Shown: piece after piece, positions 42,286 to 55,440 of the stretch | How the letters are laid out: each line of letters starts with the position of its first letter | Position numbering within the stretch: the stretch's first letter is position 1 | Assembly: GCF_021155775.2 (NCBI RefSeq) | Contig: NC_060232.1 | Span: forward strand, 16,747,922-16,811,921 | Direction of reading: 5' to 3' | Origin: Neodiprion pinetum | Taxonomy: Eukaryota; Arthropoda; Insecta; Hymenoptera; Diprionidae | DNA length: 64,000 nucleotides | Notes under the pieces: generated by a model | Databases searched by the model: none | Seen by the model: only the letters and a program-made list of their open reading frames with translations | Told to the model about the DNA's origin: nothing | Program-made: the position numbers and the translations under genes

Positions 42286-45200
42286 TTGACTGAAATAACA
42301 TTCTGGAATCTCCACGGCTTCTCAAACCTCCAACACAGCTCGTTAATAAACCACTCTACCATCATAGCAGCCTGCGAAACCTGGAACACGCAGCCGATTT
42401 CACCACCTTTCCTCGCTAACTACAACACATACTGGTCCAATGCCATCAGGAACCATGCCATCGGAAAAGCCAGTGGAGGCCTAATCACTGCAATTAACGC
42501 TAACCTCAAAGCATCGTTACTAGAAGACGCTCCATGCTGGATCTTCAACAAAGTATTAATAGGTTCCACAGTACTGATCCTTGGCTCAGTCTACCTAAGA
42601 AAATGTCTCGACCTTCGATTCCTACTCGATATACTACAAGAGGTAATTGATGGCATCGAATCCTCCCAAACGTACGATATATTCATTATTGGTGGAGATC
42701 TGAACGCCAAAGTAGGCTTTCTGAACCCCTGGCCAGAGAAACTCTTCACAGGACTTCCTCTAAACCCGCTATTTACTACAACAGATGAAACAATATGTGA
42801 TAGAGGATGTATGCTCATGGACTTCATGCTCGGCAGCGACTTCATTCTTTTAAATGGCAGAACAATTGGTGATTCCCCGGCTCAGCCTACTTTCGATAAT
42901 CGTGGCACTTCAATAATTGACCTGGTTTGGGTTGACATCTCTGCGCTTCACCTGATAGTGGATCTAGAAGTCATTCTTGAACCATCTCTTTCGGACCATC
43001 GACCTGTCCGTCTAATCATTCATACCGAGACACTTGACCAACATCATGCCTGCGCTCCACAGGCCACTCCACACATAAAGAAAAAAATCGTCTGGTCTGA
43101 AGAAGCCAAACTGACATACCAGAACCACCTACTTAGTTCACAAGACCTCCCGGATGTCTAGAACGATCCAGCTGATACCACCTACAACTGGCTGCTAAGC
43201 TGTATACACTCTGCTGCTCAGAAGGCAGGACTAATAAAAGTTTCAAATTCAACCAGCAGTCTAAAAGCGTCCCGTACCCCATGGTTTGCCAAAGGCTGCA
43301 AAGACGCTAAAAGAAATTTTCGGAAAGCACGTCGAAACTGCAAGAAAGGTCAATTCAATATTAAGGCGCGCCGAGAAGTGTCAAATTGCAAGAATATCTA
43401 CAGAAACCTTTGCCAGGAAAAAAAGAAAGCCTACATTTTGAACATCAAGAATGCTTTTGCCAACGTGTCCGTCCCTTCCAATTTCTGGGCTGCGGTGAAA
43501 AAATTTAGCTTCAGAAAAGGAGCGCAATGCGAAATTCCGGTGAACACGTGGAATGCCTTTCACGTCACAATATACAAACCACGAATTGTCATTCCATCTC
43601 TTCTGCCGAAGATTGTCAACAACACTTTAGACGTCGAAATTTCTCTTACCGAGCTGGACGCTACACTCGCATCTCTCAAATCAGGCAAGACCCCTCGCCC
43701 TGACCTTGTAATAAACGAGCTTTTAAAAGCACTAACTAGTCAACACAAAGAAATCCTCAGAAGCCTATTCAACAAGGTACTCGAGGAGGAGCAAGTCCCC
43801 AGATCCTGGGCAATCACACAGATGACTATGATACACAAAAATGGTGATAAGTCTGATCCATCTAACTACCGAGGCATAGCCCTTATCAACACAATCACTA
43901 AGATTTTTACAACTCTTCTAAAAAAAAGATTCGTTACGTGGGCAGAGCAAGAAAATCATCTTCCCGAGTGCCAGCTGAGATTCCGCAAAAACCGAGGTTG
44001 CACCGAAGCCATATTCTCCCTTATCAGCTCCATACAACTTCAATTCCGCCACAAAGATGGGAGAGAGATATTCGGCATCTTTGTAGACTTCCAAAGAGCG
44101 TTTGATTCGGTTCCTCACACACTTCTCTGGGAGAAGCTCCACCGAATGTCGCTAAGCAATCCAAAGGTTACTACGGCCTCAGTATTAACGGACTAACTGA
44201 CATCCTGATGCTTCTTTACGCCGACGACACGGTCATCTTTGCTCACTCACCAATAGATTTGCTACGAAAGCTCCGAGTGCTGGAAGAATACTGCGACGCA
44301 AATGGTCTCACCGTCAACAAATTGAAAACCAAGATTGTCACCTTCAAAGCTGCTAGGAGGACACGTGATTGCTTGTCGCAATACAGAATGTACAAGGGCT
44401 CATGCTTAGAGGTAGTCAAAAGTTACTCATACTTGGGTGTCAACATATCCTCGTCGACGAAGGGGCTTAGATCATTACAAACAGCTATCAACAAGGCTAA
44501 ATGTGCCTCTGGAGCTGCTATGACCATACTGGCTGAAGCTAAATGTGACTCGTGGGAATCCTACAATAAAATCTTCGAGAGCATGGTGGAGTTTGTTTTC
44601 CTGTATGCTTTCCCAGCATGGGGTCTTTGGTAGCGCAATTCACTGAAGCCCGTTCAAACCTTTTTTTATAAAAAACTTTTTAACTTTCCACGAAACTCGG
44701 CCGAATGGGCTGTACGGCTAGAGTTTGGTCTTGTCCCAGTTGCATATAAAGCGATGCTCCGTCTGTGGAGATGGCTAATCAAAACGCTCAAATCAAAAGA
44801 CACCTGCCTGCACAAAATTTGCGTGGTTCACCTGTTCGAATTAGCCAAAAATACTACGACTACTTCTCCTTACAACTGGGCTACTCAAATAAGAGAATTT
44901 TTAACGGAATGTGAAGCTACTGATCTCTTTGATACGCTTGATCCGCTTATCTGGGAAGCAAGAACAGACAGCGTTTTGCAACGGTATCGTGCAATTCTGT
45001 TACTCAGGGACACAATTGCTTCAAGAAGCTCCAGTTCACTCGAATTCCAGCTAGCCAGACGAGACCGATACACACCAGCGAAATACCTGCTGATAAAACT
45101 GCCTCTTTCAACTAAGCACGCCCTTGCACAACTAAGACTTGACAACATCTATAATTGCTTTCTAAATCTAAGCATGCTGGCTATTAAATTCTCGCCAAAC

Positions 45201-45425
45201 AATCAATGCCCATTATGTAACCTACACGAAGCTGACAGCCTCCGCCACTTCCTGAGTATGTGCCCAATGTTCACGGCCTTAAGAGCATCTTATCTCCAAG
45301 ACACCCTTCGAAAAACAGGAACCATCGACAAGCTACTAGCAACTACAAATGTCAAGGAAACATTTGCGATTGCTAACTACGTGGAATCGTGCTTGAAACT
45401 GAGAGCCTGGGCTCTGAACCTGTGA
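42286..45425 (+). pseudogene. LINE II ORF2, endonuclease-RT with internal deletion
   Basis: Endonuclease: TFWNLHGF, ACETWN, IIGGDLNAK (about 42690) and LSDHRPV (about 42990). RT: FRKNRGCTEA, GIFVDFQRAFDSV (about 44075) and LYADDTVIF (44215-44241). A C-terminal CPLCNLHEADSLRHFLSMC is a zinc knuckle. Lesions: in-frame TAG at 43159-43161; a deletion with frame change near 44155-44165 that removes the RT segment between the two catalytic motifs, including the usual GVxQG box; and a TAG at 44631-44633. The frame begins at a TTG 17 bp after ORF1 ends. Confidence 0.9.
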
Positions 45426-45800
45426 CACCATAGATCTTAAAATTTAAATCACTACACGTATACTCTACTGTTAATTCTGGTTGAACAAGCTGTTATCTAT
45501 GTAATAAGTTTTATTAGTTAATTGTAAAAAAAAAAAAAAACTATCTGAGTCATTAATTAGTTAATTATATATTCAGGCTGTTTTTGCCGCACTGATCAAC
45601 TCCTCGAAAGGAGAGAATTGACAGTTTGTTATGTTATTTTTTACTCTATTTTATCTTATTTTACATTTTGCTGTCTTATTCTACACAACAACTGATTAAC
45701 TATTTTGTATGAACTTGTATTGTATTTCTCCCTTGCTAAAAACAGTTTTGTAACTATTTAATGCAATAAATTAAAAAAAAAAAAATATAAAAAAAAAACG

Positions 45801-46654
45801 TTAATGTATGATTTGTATCTTTATATATGTATATAATTAGTTAAATAATAAAAAAATGATGAATAAATTCATCATGTATATTTTATCTGTGTGTATTATA
45901 ATTTTTAATTTAACTCTAAGAGAAAGTTGACTTTAAAAAAAAAAAAAAAATTTCTAATAATAAAATTTTTCTAAAATAAATATCATTATTAGAAAAATTT
46001 TACATATTTTTTAATTGTTTGCTCACATATTAATCAAAATAAGAGTATCATTCATTAAAAAAATGCCATTCGTTGCCCCTTATGGATTGTAATTTGGAAC
46101 ATTTATCAATGGATTAGAACTCATCAAAAAGTCTAAAGAGAACATACGGATCGATAAATGATTAGTTACTCAATTTCATATTTTTGATTTAGAAAAACTG
46201 ATAATTTTTTAATTTAAGAAATATGATTCATTTGAAGTATTTTTTTGAATTGAATTATTCAATTCATTTGCCTACATTTATAATCAATCATATTATTGTA
46301 TAATTTGTATGTATATATGATTAATTGAATAAAGGAAATGATAAATGAATTTCCGATTTATATCATACTTCTATATATCATAATTTTCAATTAACTTTCA
46401 AAAAAAGAAGAATTAGGAAAAATAAAATTTTTACACAAAATCAATTTTTTAAAAATGAATATGATTATCCGAAAAATTCTATACATTTTTTAATTATTCG
46501 CTCACATAATAATTATAATAAACATTATTCGATCAAAAAATGACATTTAATGTTCTTTATGCATTGTAATTTAGAACATTTATACAATAGATTAGAACTG
46601 ATTGTAAAGTGTAAAGAAAACATACACACAGATAAGTGATCAGTTGTTTAGTTT
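45801..46654 (+). repeat. AT-rich 489-bp satellite, nearly two units
   Basis: Blocks at 46097 and 46573 (476 bp apart). It continues the array interrupted by LINE II and ends in GTTT at the solo LTR. Confidence 0.9.
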
Positions 46655-48486
46655 TGTCACGTGGGGTGAGGGTGTGCTGAGCGGTGGTAGTTGATGATTA
46701 ATTGAATAATCAAGCTCCCACGTAACGACAATGAATAATTATTAAAACTAAGAAATGACCTACCTTTCGATAAGCCGGTAATTTGTAGGATCGTGTTGCT
46801 ATAGTCCTGTACAGGTCTGTGAGGTTTGTTTAAATTGTTGAGGCAATTTTATAATAATAAAAATGGGAAAAAGGTCGTTCAAAATAAATGTTTAATATGA
46901 TTTAACTGGTAAAAGATGAAGTATATTCTGTTTCGATTTGGTGATTGAAATGTCTGGTAACAATCAATGGTGATAATGATGTAAGAGCCGAAAGTAACAA
47001 TTTATAAAGTGTTCGAGTTTATACAAATCGTTTGTTATTCTATTCTAAAGGATATTATTGTTTGGTACCAGGAACATCTACTCTGAACGATGGTTATAAC
47101 TAGCTGGTCGTGATTATTGTATTGTATCTCTCTTTTTAGATTATCTTAAATCAATTATATATCCTATTGTTAAGTCTTGTTGATTAATTCTTGGAATACA
47201 ATAAGTATGATTTAATTGGGGGCAGTGAAGCTAGCCACCAATTCTAGACTTGCTTTTGAATGAATATTACTGAAGTAAATTTGGATTATAAAGGTGAAAC
47301 AAGAATTCGTTTAATTTCGAAGATTAACACTCGGATTGACTTAGCTTTAGGTGAATCGGTCGACGAGATTGAGAGCCGTCGGATCGTGTCGGTCTGCGTC
47401 GGTAGAATGCTGGACCAGGCGCCTCACCTCAAATTTGGAAGAGTTGATCAATCGAACGATGTTGAACGTCGGTCACTTAGTCTTTTTAGATTTGGAATGA
47501 TATCTTGTTATCGAATGTTATAGTTGAAAGTGTCAATTTTCTGATTTTAATGTATGATGAAATTGATTGCAACGATTTATTTATTGAAAATGATAGTGTA
47601 ATTATTATTATTATTACTTAAGATTACCTGATTCGATTGAATCAGGGCCGAACTCCGTTTAATCATGGAAAATGGAACTGCATAAAAATGTCTATTCGCG
47701 AAATGATGAGATTCAGTAAAGAACAGAAAAGATGGAAACGTAGAAGAAAGTCAGTCTCTTGCAGCTAACAGAATAACAGAATGCTCGAATTTGACGAATT
47801 AGCGCGAGACTTTAGGTCGGTCACAACTAAGATTTTCCAAACGCTACTCTTGCTCGAGAAGGGCTCATCCGGGTTTACGTCCACGCACTTCGCGACTTGA
47901 CAGACGAAAGACGCGGCTTCTTGGGCCCGAGGGTCCAAGGAGCTGCAGTTGTAATTAGTTACAACGGTAATTAGCCAATGAGGTGCGAGGGCGACCTCCT
48001 GGTGCCCAAATCCACATGGTCAGCGTTACTTCTCGCTCTTCGACGATGTTCCGACGATTCTCAATCTCGTCGGTGACACATTGAAGATATGAACAAAAGA
48101 TATTTACATGCAATGTTCACACATTCATTCATACATTCCAATAAGTAATCTATTTTAATTTGGTGATTCTAAAGGTAGTGGTTTATCCTAGTTATTGATT
48201 ATAGTTTTAACTTAAAAAGAGGGATATTTCCAGGCTGAGCGCTACTGATGCTAATTCAGCAGTCTCCTATCTCAGTTCTTGGTACCAGTTAAATAGAAGA
48301 AAGTTGAACCTTATACTAGGGATCATTGTTGGTCTCTACGTGACTTTTGCCAGGAGGGGTGGAACTCGCCGTTATTAGAATATGAGATTTTGATGAAATG
48401 ATATCTGTGCACTAAAGAAATTGAAGAAATGAAATGGAATGGAATTTTGAAAGAGGTACGCCAAGGAAGTACGTCGGCGCGTAACA
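46655..48486 (-). mobile_element. Solo LTR of the Gypsy II family, minus strand
   Basis: 1832 bp matching the Gypsy II LTR in reverse along its whole length (for example the complement of the CCTCGGGCCCAAGAAGCCGC stretch near 47920). Ends are TGTCACG and GCGTAACA on the plus strand. A perfect GTTT duplication flanks it (46651-46654 and 48487-48490), showing a normal insertion followed by LTR-LTR recombination. It is more diverged than the LTRs of Gypsy II. The 87-codon frame at 47260-47523 inside it is spurious. Confidence 0.95.
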
Positions 48487-49065
48487 GTTTCATATTTTTA
48501 ATTTTCGAAAACTCATTATTTCATAATTTAAGAAATATGATTCATATGGATTATTTTTCTCTATATCATTGAATTATTTAATTTATTCGCCTACATTTAT
48601 AATAGATTATAATAATGTATAATTTGTATATATATCATAATTTCCAATTAACTTTTAAAAAAAGGAGAATTGAAAGAAAAAAATTTTCATATGAATTAAA
48701 TTCTTCAAAAATGAATAAAGTTATTACAAAAATTCTATATATTTCTTCATTATTCGCTCACATATTAATTATAATAAAAATAGTATTCAATCGAAAAATG
48801 CCATCCAATGTACTTCATAGATTGTAATTTGGAACATTTATACAATGGATTATAACTTATTGAAAAGTTTAAAGAGAACATACAGATAGATGAATGATTA
48901 GTTGTTCAATATCATATTTTTAATTTTTGAAAATTAATAATTCTTCAATTCAAGAAAAATGATCAATTTAAATTAATTACTTTCTATATCATCGAATTAT
49001 TCAATTCAATTGCCTCTATTTATATTCAATCATAATAATGTATAATTTGTACATATATATATACA
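48487..49065 (+). repeat. AT-rich 489-bp satellite, last copy
   Basis: Block at about 48831. A deletion of some 50-60 bp, relative to other units, lies around 48625-48640. The array ends in a TA tract at about 49065. Confidence 0.88.
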
Positions 49066-49551
49066 TTAAAGTTGGCAAAACTAATGGTAAACCTGACCGC
49101 AAAAATATATTCAAAATTCATATTTTGTAGTTGATAATTCATAATTTTTCTTCCAAATTTTTCTACATTTTGCAGTATTTCGAAAAAATTATTATAAAAT
49201 TAATATATCCCGCAAAACAAAATTTACCACAATTTGACCAAAAATTAAAATACTTAGTGAAAATCAGTGAAAACATCTAGATCGATTTGTGACAATTTGT
49301 TTCAAACAGCCGCCATTATTTTGTTCTCATCGATTTTGTATTAACTGTGGTAAATTGTTTTGCAAGAAACCTTACTCCTCAATATGTTTCTGATTTTTTT
49401 GTCTCAGACTTTGCCAATCTTGAGATTATAATCATTCCTAATCTGTATTATAACTGTTCTCACATAGTTGTAACAATGTTGTGTGACTGTAGCAAGTACT
49501 GGTTATACAATTGCAATATTGAAACATTTTATAATATTCACATAACCTGAA
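49066..49551. other. Unassigned AT-rich segment
   Basis: Nearly 490 bp that match neither the satellite nor the flanking element. The only frame, 49347-49550 (67 codons), is AT-driven and has no recognisable domain. I see no terminal repeats. It could be unique DNA at the array edge or a remnant of another insertion. Confidence 0.5.
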
Positions 49552-49967
49552 TGTTTAAAGAGATGGCAAAAAGATATGGATCATCGACGTGGGATCCGCG
49601 AGTTAGTGATGAGAACGAGTGTGAATGAAACGAAAGTGATGTTGAGATGGAGAGAGATAATGAATGCCGATAAACTAGATTTTTATTGGTTTTGATGAGG
49701 CGATACAAACCGTATCGCAAGAGAACGTTACAGAGAGTGAAGATTTTACAGAGCGAGAGAACACATAGATTATACACATACATGATTTCGAGATAGTAGA
49801 CAATACATGAGATACAGCTGATGGGTTTTGAGTCGCGACACGGGCAAGCGGCGAGATTTGACGCAGAGACGGCAAGTAAACATTGCACGCGAGTGTGCGT
49901 ACAAGTGCGAGGACGATTTTGAGTGTCGCGAGACACACATTTAACTATTCGATACCTTGCCGAAACA
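49552..49967 (-). repeat. Probable 3' LTR of the Pao element
   Basis: TGTTTAAAGAG...CTTGCCGAAACA on the plus strand, with TGTTT/AAACA inverted ends. On the minus strand GCGGGCGG precedes it as a short polypurine-like tract, and AATAAA lies in its distal part (near 49680). There is no second copy to confirm the limits. Confidence 0.55.
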
Positions 49968-50054
49968 TACCGCCCGCTTCGCTATCGGTAACGATCGCGA
50001 AATTAGATTATGCCGCCCGCCGTGCGTTATTTATTCTTAGAGTCAATAATTGTC

Positions 50055-53000
50055 TTAAAAGGACACTGGAAGCACACACAATTTTACGATAGGACGTTTT
50101 AACACAAAGGATTTCGTTTTAACGGTCACAACGCAAACGAGACCGTCGGTTCCCGGATACACTTCGATCACTTTCGCGAGGGGCCACACAGATGGAGGTA
50201 GATTTTCGTTTTTTACGAGAACGATGGATCCGATTTTGATGTTCCCGTGATGAGTCTGCCATTTCGAGAGGTTTTGGAAGGACTGAAGATACTCCGTACT
50301 CCACCGTTTCCAAAAATGCTCCAGCATTTGACGCGAGTGTTGCCAATGCGATAGCCGTTGAACTGGCACCTCGATGAGTGACGGCTCAGGAATTGTGTTC
50401 AATGCTGAGCCGACGAGAAAGTGTCCTGGAGTCAAGGCACTTGGATCCCGTGGATCGTCCGAGATAGCGCAAAGAGGTCGAGAATTAAGCGTGGCTTCTA
50501 CTTGCATGAGGAACGTCGCGAATTACTCGAACGTTTGAGTAGCTTCTCCGATGACTCGTTTGAGGTGAAATTTGACTGATTTCACTCCGGCTTCCCATTT
50601 TCCACCGAAATGAGGCGCGGAGGGAGGATTGAACCGCCACTGGGTTCCGTGTGATGCGAGGGTGTTTGCGATTTCTGCGAACTCCTTTGACGATGCAGCG
50701 AGAAGACGGCGAAGTTCTGAGTCTGCGCCGACGAGATTCGTTCCACAATCGCTTGCGATTGAGGCACAAATTCCTCGTCGAGATGTGAAGCGTTTGTACG
50801 CCGCGATGAATGCCTCCGTCGTGTAGTCCGAAACTAGCTCGAGATGCACAGCCGAGGTCGTGAAGCAGATGAAGATAACGATATATCCCTTGCATGATTT
50901 CGCTCCTCTTCCGCGGGAGGCTCGAATCGAGAATGGACCAGCGTAGTCAACGCCAGAGTGAAGAAACGGCCTTGATTGCGTGACTCGAGACTGAGGGAGT
51001 TGGCCCATCTGTTGGCTGCTGAGGGTGGCGCGATGACGCGCACAAGGAACGCAACGATGTATGAACATGCGGATCGGTACTCTTCCTCCCAGGATCCAGT
51101 ACCGCTGTCGGATTGTAGCGAGAGTGAGTTGCGGACCTCCGTGGAGCGTCAACCGATGATGATGATCGATGATCAATGTGGAGAACGATGATTCGCGAGG
51201 CAAGATGAACGGGTGCTTTTCGTCATATGAAAGCAATGAGTGATTCAGTCGACCACCGACTCTGAGGAATCCGTTCGAATCGATGAACGGCGTGAGTCGC
51301 GATAGTGGATGACTTCGAGTGAGACTTGAGCTTGTCTCGATTTGGCGAATTTCTTCTGCAAAGTACGCCTGCTGGGTCACCTTGGTCCAAAACAGTTGGG
51401 CGTCGCTCAATTCGAGAGTAGAGATCGGTCCGACAGTGATAGACGTGTTTACGCGATTCGATGTCGTCTTCGCGAGGAACCGATTTGCTGCGCGTTTACA
51501 CAATGATGTGACTTTGAGGAGAGTCGATAGTTTTGAGTAGCGATCGACGAGATCCCAGATTTGTAGCGGCTTAGCTGTTGCGATGTGCGTCGACAGCCCT
51601 TTTCTTTCCTCGAGATGAATGTTTTCTTCCGGTCGCGGAGATAAGGATGGCCAATTGACAGAAGGCTTCGAGAGCCAGGATGGTCCGAAGGTCCAAAGTT
51701 CTGATTTTTGGAGTTGCTCCGGAGATGCACCACGAGACGCAAGATCAGCGGGGTTTTCAAAACCCGAGATGTGATACCAACGAGCGCGCGCGAACTCTTG
51801 GATTTCCGTTACGCGATTACGAACGAATTCCTTCCACCGCGATGGGTGGCTTTTGATCCACGCGAGCGCGACTGTGGAATCCGTCCACAGATAAACCGGG
51901 GTGTTTTCGAAATTAAGAGTCTTTTCCACATGACACATCAACCGGACGAGAAGATTCGCAGCACAGAGTTCGAGACGAGAAATTGTCACCTTCTTTAGCG
52001 GCGCTACTTTAGTTTTCGCGCACACTAGCGAAACGCGCACTTCGTGAGTGTTGATATACGTTCGCGCGTAGATCACTGCGCCTAATGCACTTTGAGAGGC
52101 GTCCGCGAAACCGTGGATCTCTATCCCGAGAGATGCTGAACTTGACCCGATCCTTCGTGGGATGGTGATAGCTGAGATGCCTTGAAGATCTTGTAGAAAC
52201 TCGATCCATCGCGAGGACAATGAAGCTGAGAGCGGCTCGTCCCAGTCGAAACCGAGTGCCCACAATTCCTGCATAAAGATTTTGGCTCTGATCGTGATCG
52301 GCGAGAGCCATCCGAGAGGATCAAAGAGCTGCGCGGTTTGTGAGAGAACTTTTCGTTTCGTGAAATTGTCCCGAGATTGATGAATTTGCGGAGAGAACGC
52401 GAACGCGTCGATGTCTGGTCTCCACGCAAGACCGAGAGCCCGAAAGAATGGACTTTGATCGAGATTCAGATGCATCGCGATCTCTTGATGGTTTCGAGAA
52501 ATGTCAACGAGAGTTTCTGGGTGGCTTGAAGTCCACTTTTGAAGTTCAAAGCCGCCCGCCTTGAGCAATTGATTGAGTTCGTTGATTTTCTCGCGACCTT
52601 GATCAACGTCCTCTGCTCCTGAGAGGATGTCGTCGACGTACGTGTTCTCGAGAATGACGTGGCTCGCAAAGGGATACTGCTTACCTTCGTCCTGAACGAG
52701 TTGATGAAGAACACGGATCGCGAGATACGGAGCGCCTGCAAGACCATACGTTACCGTAGTCAGTTGATATTCTTCAATCGATAGCCCTGGTTCTTCCCTC
52801 CAGAGGATTCGCTGGAAATCTTGGTCATCATTGTGGACCAAAATTTGTCGGTACATTTTCACGATGTCTGATGAGAACGCGACTGGATATTGTCGCCAGC
52901 GTAAGAGAACGTCCGCGAGGTCGGTTTGCACTTTTGGACCGACGAGAAGATTGTCATTGAGAGAGAGTCCGAGGTTGGTTCTTTGAGACCCGTTGAACAC

Positions 53001-53183
53001 GACACGCAACTTTGTTGTTGAACTGCTGTCGCGAACTACACCGTGATGGGGAAGATAAAACACGCGGGAATTGTCTTCAGGTATATTGATAGCGCGACGC
53101 ATGTGCCCGAGTTGACGATATTCACGAAGGAAGCTCGAGTAAGCCTCCTTGAGTTTCGCGTCGCTACCGAACCGTTTCTCCAA
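50055..53183 (-). pseudogene. Pao pol: RT, RNase H, integrase
   Basis: RT: HHGVVRDSSSTTKLRVVFNGS, then catalytic YVDD (52629-52640, ENTYVDDILSG). RNase H: IHGFADASQSALGAV and LWTDSTVALAWIKSHP. Integrase: HGGPQLTLATIRQRYW, CVPCARH, GVDYAGPF, SDCGTNLVGA, and PHFGGKWEAGVKS with the catalytic Glu. The C-terminal 150 residues (LNSRPLCAIS..., LTPGHFLVGSAL) form the DUF5641-like end usual in Pao elements. An in-frame TAA at 50523-50525 cuts the C-terminus off. This frame is shifted from the gag frame near 53183. Confidence 0.92.
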
Positions 53184-55330
53184 AGAAGGAGCATTTGATG
53201 CGCGGGATTCCGCGAGTTGCCGAGCTCTACCGAATTGTCCTTGAGCGGCAGCCGAACTACGTGACGACCGGACGCAGTTCGAGAAACCGTTTCGCGAAAG
53301 TGTTGCTCACAACGCTCTTCTTCGGAAGTTAGTGCCAAAGGTTTCGACACTTCTTCCTGCTTCCAAAACTGCTGCACGAGATCGAGCAGTTCGTGATCGA
53401 GGGAGCATTGGAAGCCTTGGATTGCGCCATACGAGGGGCTTGCTGCTTCCGCTGAAACGCAGCCGGAGAGGACCCAACCGAACTGAGTTTCTTGCACGAT
53501 TGGTGTTCCTGGTGCTCCTCTTCGAACTCCTTGACTAATGATGTTGCTGTAGATGTCAGCTCCGAGAATTACGTCGATTTGACTGGGATGTGCAAAGCTT
53601 GGATTCACGAGGTTGAGTCCTCGTAGATGAGGCCAGTCTTCGACGAGAAGTCGAAATGAGGGTAGATACGATGTGAGTAGTGGAAGCACGAGTGCCTCCA
53701 CCTGACACGAGAACGAGGTGTGAGCACGAGATTTGAGTTGCAATGTCGCTATGCCGCGAGTCACTGCCGATTGATGAGCTCCGACGCCAATGATCGGTAT
53801 CGTTGCTTGATGCCGACGTAATCGCAATTGTTGCGCTAGCGACTCCCTGACGAATGAACTTTCGGATCCTTGATCGAGTAGAGCGCGAGCGATGATTCTT
53901 TCTCCAGTCTCCGGATTCGAGGCGATCAATTGCACTGTGGCGAGAAAAACTGGAGAGCGCTTGATCATTGAAGGCTGAGCTGAGTGGTTGCTCACCTGAG
54001 AGGCGCTGTTCGAGATCGGTGCGTTCTGCACTGCAGGTTGCGCTACTGCGGCCTGTCCTTGAGATGTGCCGCGGTTGGCAGCTGTCGAGATTGAGGAAAA
54101 GTTTCGATGCAGCAAGGAATGATGTCGACCGTTGCACATGCGACACGTTTTGTTGGATCGACAGTCCTTCTGCTGATGTGGACGGAGACAATTGAAGCAA
54201 AGCTTTTTCGCAGAAACCACTTCCCTTCTTTGATCCAGAGATTTGTCGCGAAAGGTCGAACAGAACGCGATGTAGTGGTTGCCTTTGCAACAAGCACACG
54301 ACTGTTCCTTTGATTGCGCTGTATGTGACCTTGTCGTCTGAAGATTTGACCTTCCTTGCGATGAGTGCGGTTTCGACGTCGCGATTTGATTATGAGCATG
54401 AGCTTGCTCCACGGCTTCGAGGGTGTGGATGCGACCGATGAGAAACGCCTTGAGCTCCGCAGTCGTGGGGGGCTCGAGTTTCTCGCTAACACTTTTCTCC
54501 CACTCTTCGAGAGATGCTGGGTCGAGCTTGCGAATCGTCATGTGCACGATGATGTGATCCCCTAATTTCTCGGGACTATCGAGAAGTTCGAGCGCGCCAA
54601 GAGCTTCGCAAGTGTTGCTGTGCAAGCTCTTTAGTTCCGATGATGATTTTTTAGTGACACGAGGAATCGCGAAAAGTGTCGCGAGATGAGAATCAGTCAG
54701 AAGCCGCTTGTTTTCGTATCGTGAGACGAGAGTTTCCCAGGCTCGAGGGAAGTTTTCTGCGGTGAGAGAAATGTTTTTGATAAGTTGTAACGGTTCATCG
54801 GTCACACTGGTTTTGAGGTAGTGCAGCTTTTCCACTTCCGAAAGTTGCGAATTTTCGCGAACCATCGACGAGAAGAGGTCGTGAAACGGCTTCCATTCTG
54901 AGTAGCTGCCCGCGAAAGTGGGCAGTTCGATACGCGGTAGCCGTTTTGATGATCCTCCTGCTGGTGCGTCTTAAGGAGCTGCAGCGGCTTGCGCGGTTGC
55001 TGCAGGCGCAGGCTTTAGCGATTCGAGAAGATCAAGCATCACTCCTTCGCCAATCAAGAAGTGCTCTTCACACAGTCCGTAATGATCTTTCGTGAAGTAC
55101 GAAAGCCTTTTGATCGCGTCGAGTTGATCACCTTTTGCTGCGAACTTGATCTCGCTGATCTTTTCGTGATTATCTTGGAACTTATTCCAACTCGAATTTA
55201 AGGCATTAAGCTGCGACTTCACCTGCCCGTAAGTGATTTTTGCCTCGCCGAGCTTGCGCAGGTTTTTGACGGCACGAGAGATGCGCCAAATGTAGTCGTT
55301 TTGACGTTCGATATGTTCTTCGATCGACAT
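53036..55330 (-). pseudogene. Pao gag and protease region
   Basis: Begins MSIEEHIERQNDY at 55330. After 119 codons an in-frame TAA (54971-54973) interrupts it; the same frame then runs on to 53036. LPTFAGSYSEWKPFHDLF and LHYLKTSVTDEPLQLI mark the DUF1759-like Gag part. CACCKGNHYIAFC and CFNCLRPHQQKDC are zinc knuckles. ALLDQGSESSFV is the protease active site (DUF1758-like). The last part is out of frame with RT, showing a frameshift near 53180-53250. Confidence 0.88.
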
Positions 55331-55440
55331 GTTGATGTACGAGAGGATTTAAACTCACGCGACGAACTGAGTTTTCACGAACGAGACACAAACACACTGA
55401 TAGTAGCGCGACGCGATTCACACTTCGAGAGATCGGTATT

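Larger units (their letters stand above)
40895..45800 (+). mobile_element. LINE II, non-LTR retrotransposon, defective
   Basis: 4.9 kb bounded by a perfect 15-bp target-site duplication, ttaatgtatgatttg (40880-40894 and 45801-45815). It starts with a G run (GGGGGGCCACTGAACCGCCG) and ends in an A-rich tail with AATAAATTAAAA. ORF1 (41153-42268) and ORF2 (42286-45425) are both broken. Base composition is ordinary, unlike LINE I. It has an apurinic-type endonuclease and RT; I did not fix the clade. Confidence 0.93.
49552..55440 (-). mobile_element. Pao/BEL LTR retrotransposon, decayed, 5' LTR missing
   Basis: Minus-strand element with a 3' LTR (49552-49967) and a gag-pol region (50055-55330) in the single-polyprotein layout of BEL/Pao. 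The right boundary is approximate: no copy of the LTR is found upstream of the gag start, and Gypsy III 3' sequence begins within about 120 bp. The 5' end has therefore been lost by recombination, deletion or insertion. Two in-frame stops and one frameshift break the coding sequence. Confidence 0.85.

Noticed and set aside
47260..47523. 87-codon frame considered as a small host gene
   Set aside because: Lies inside the antisense Gypsy II-family solo LTR, and the corresponding LTR of Gypsy II has no such frame.
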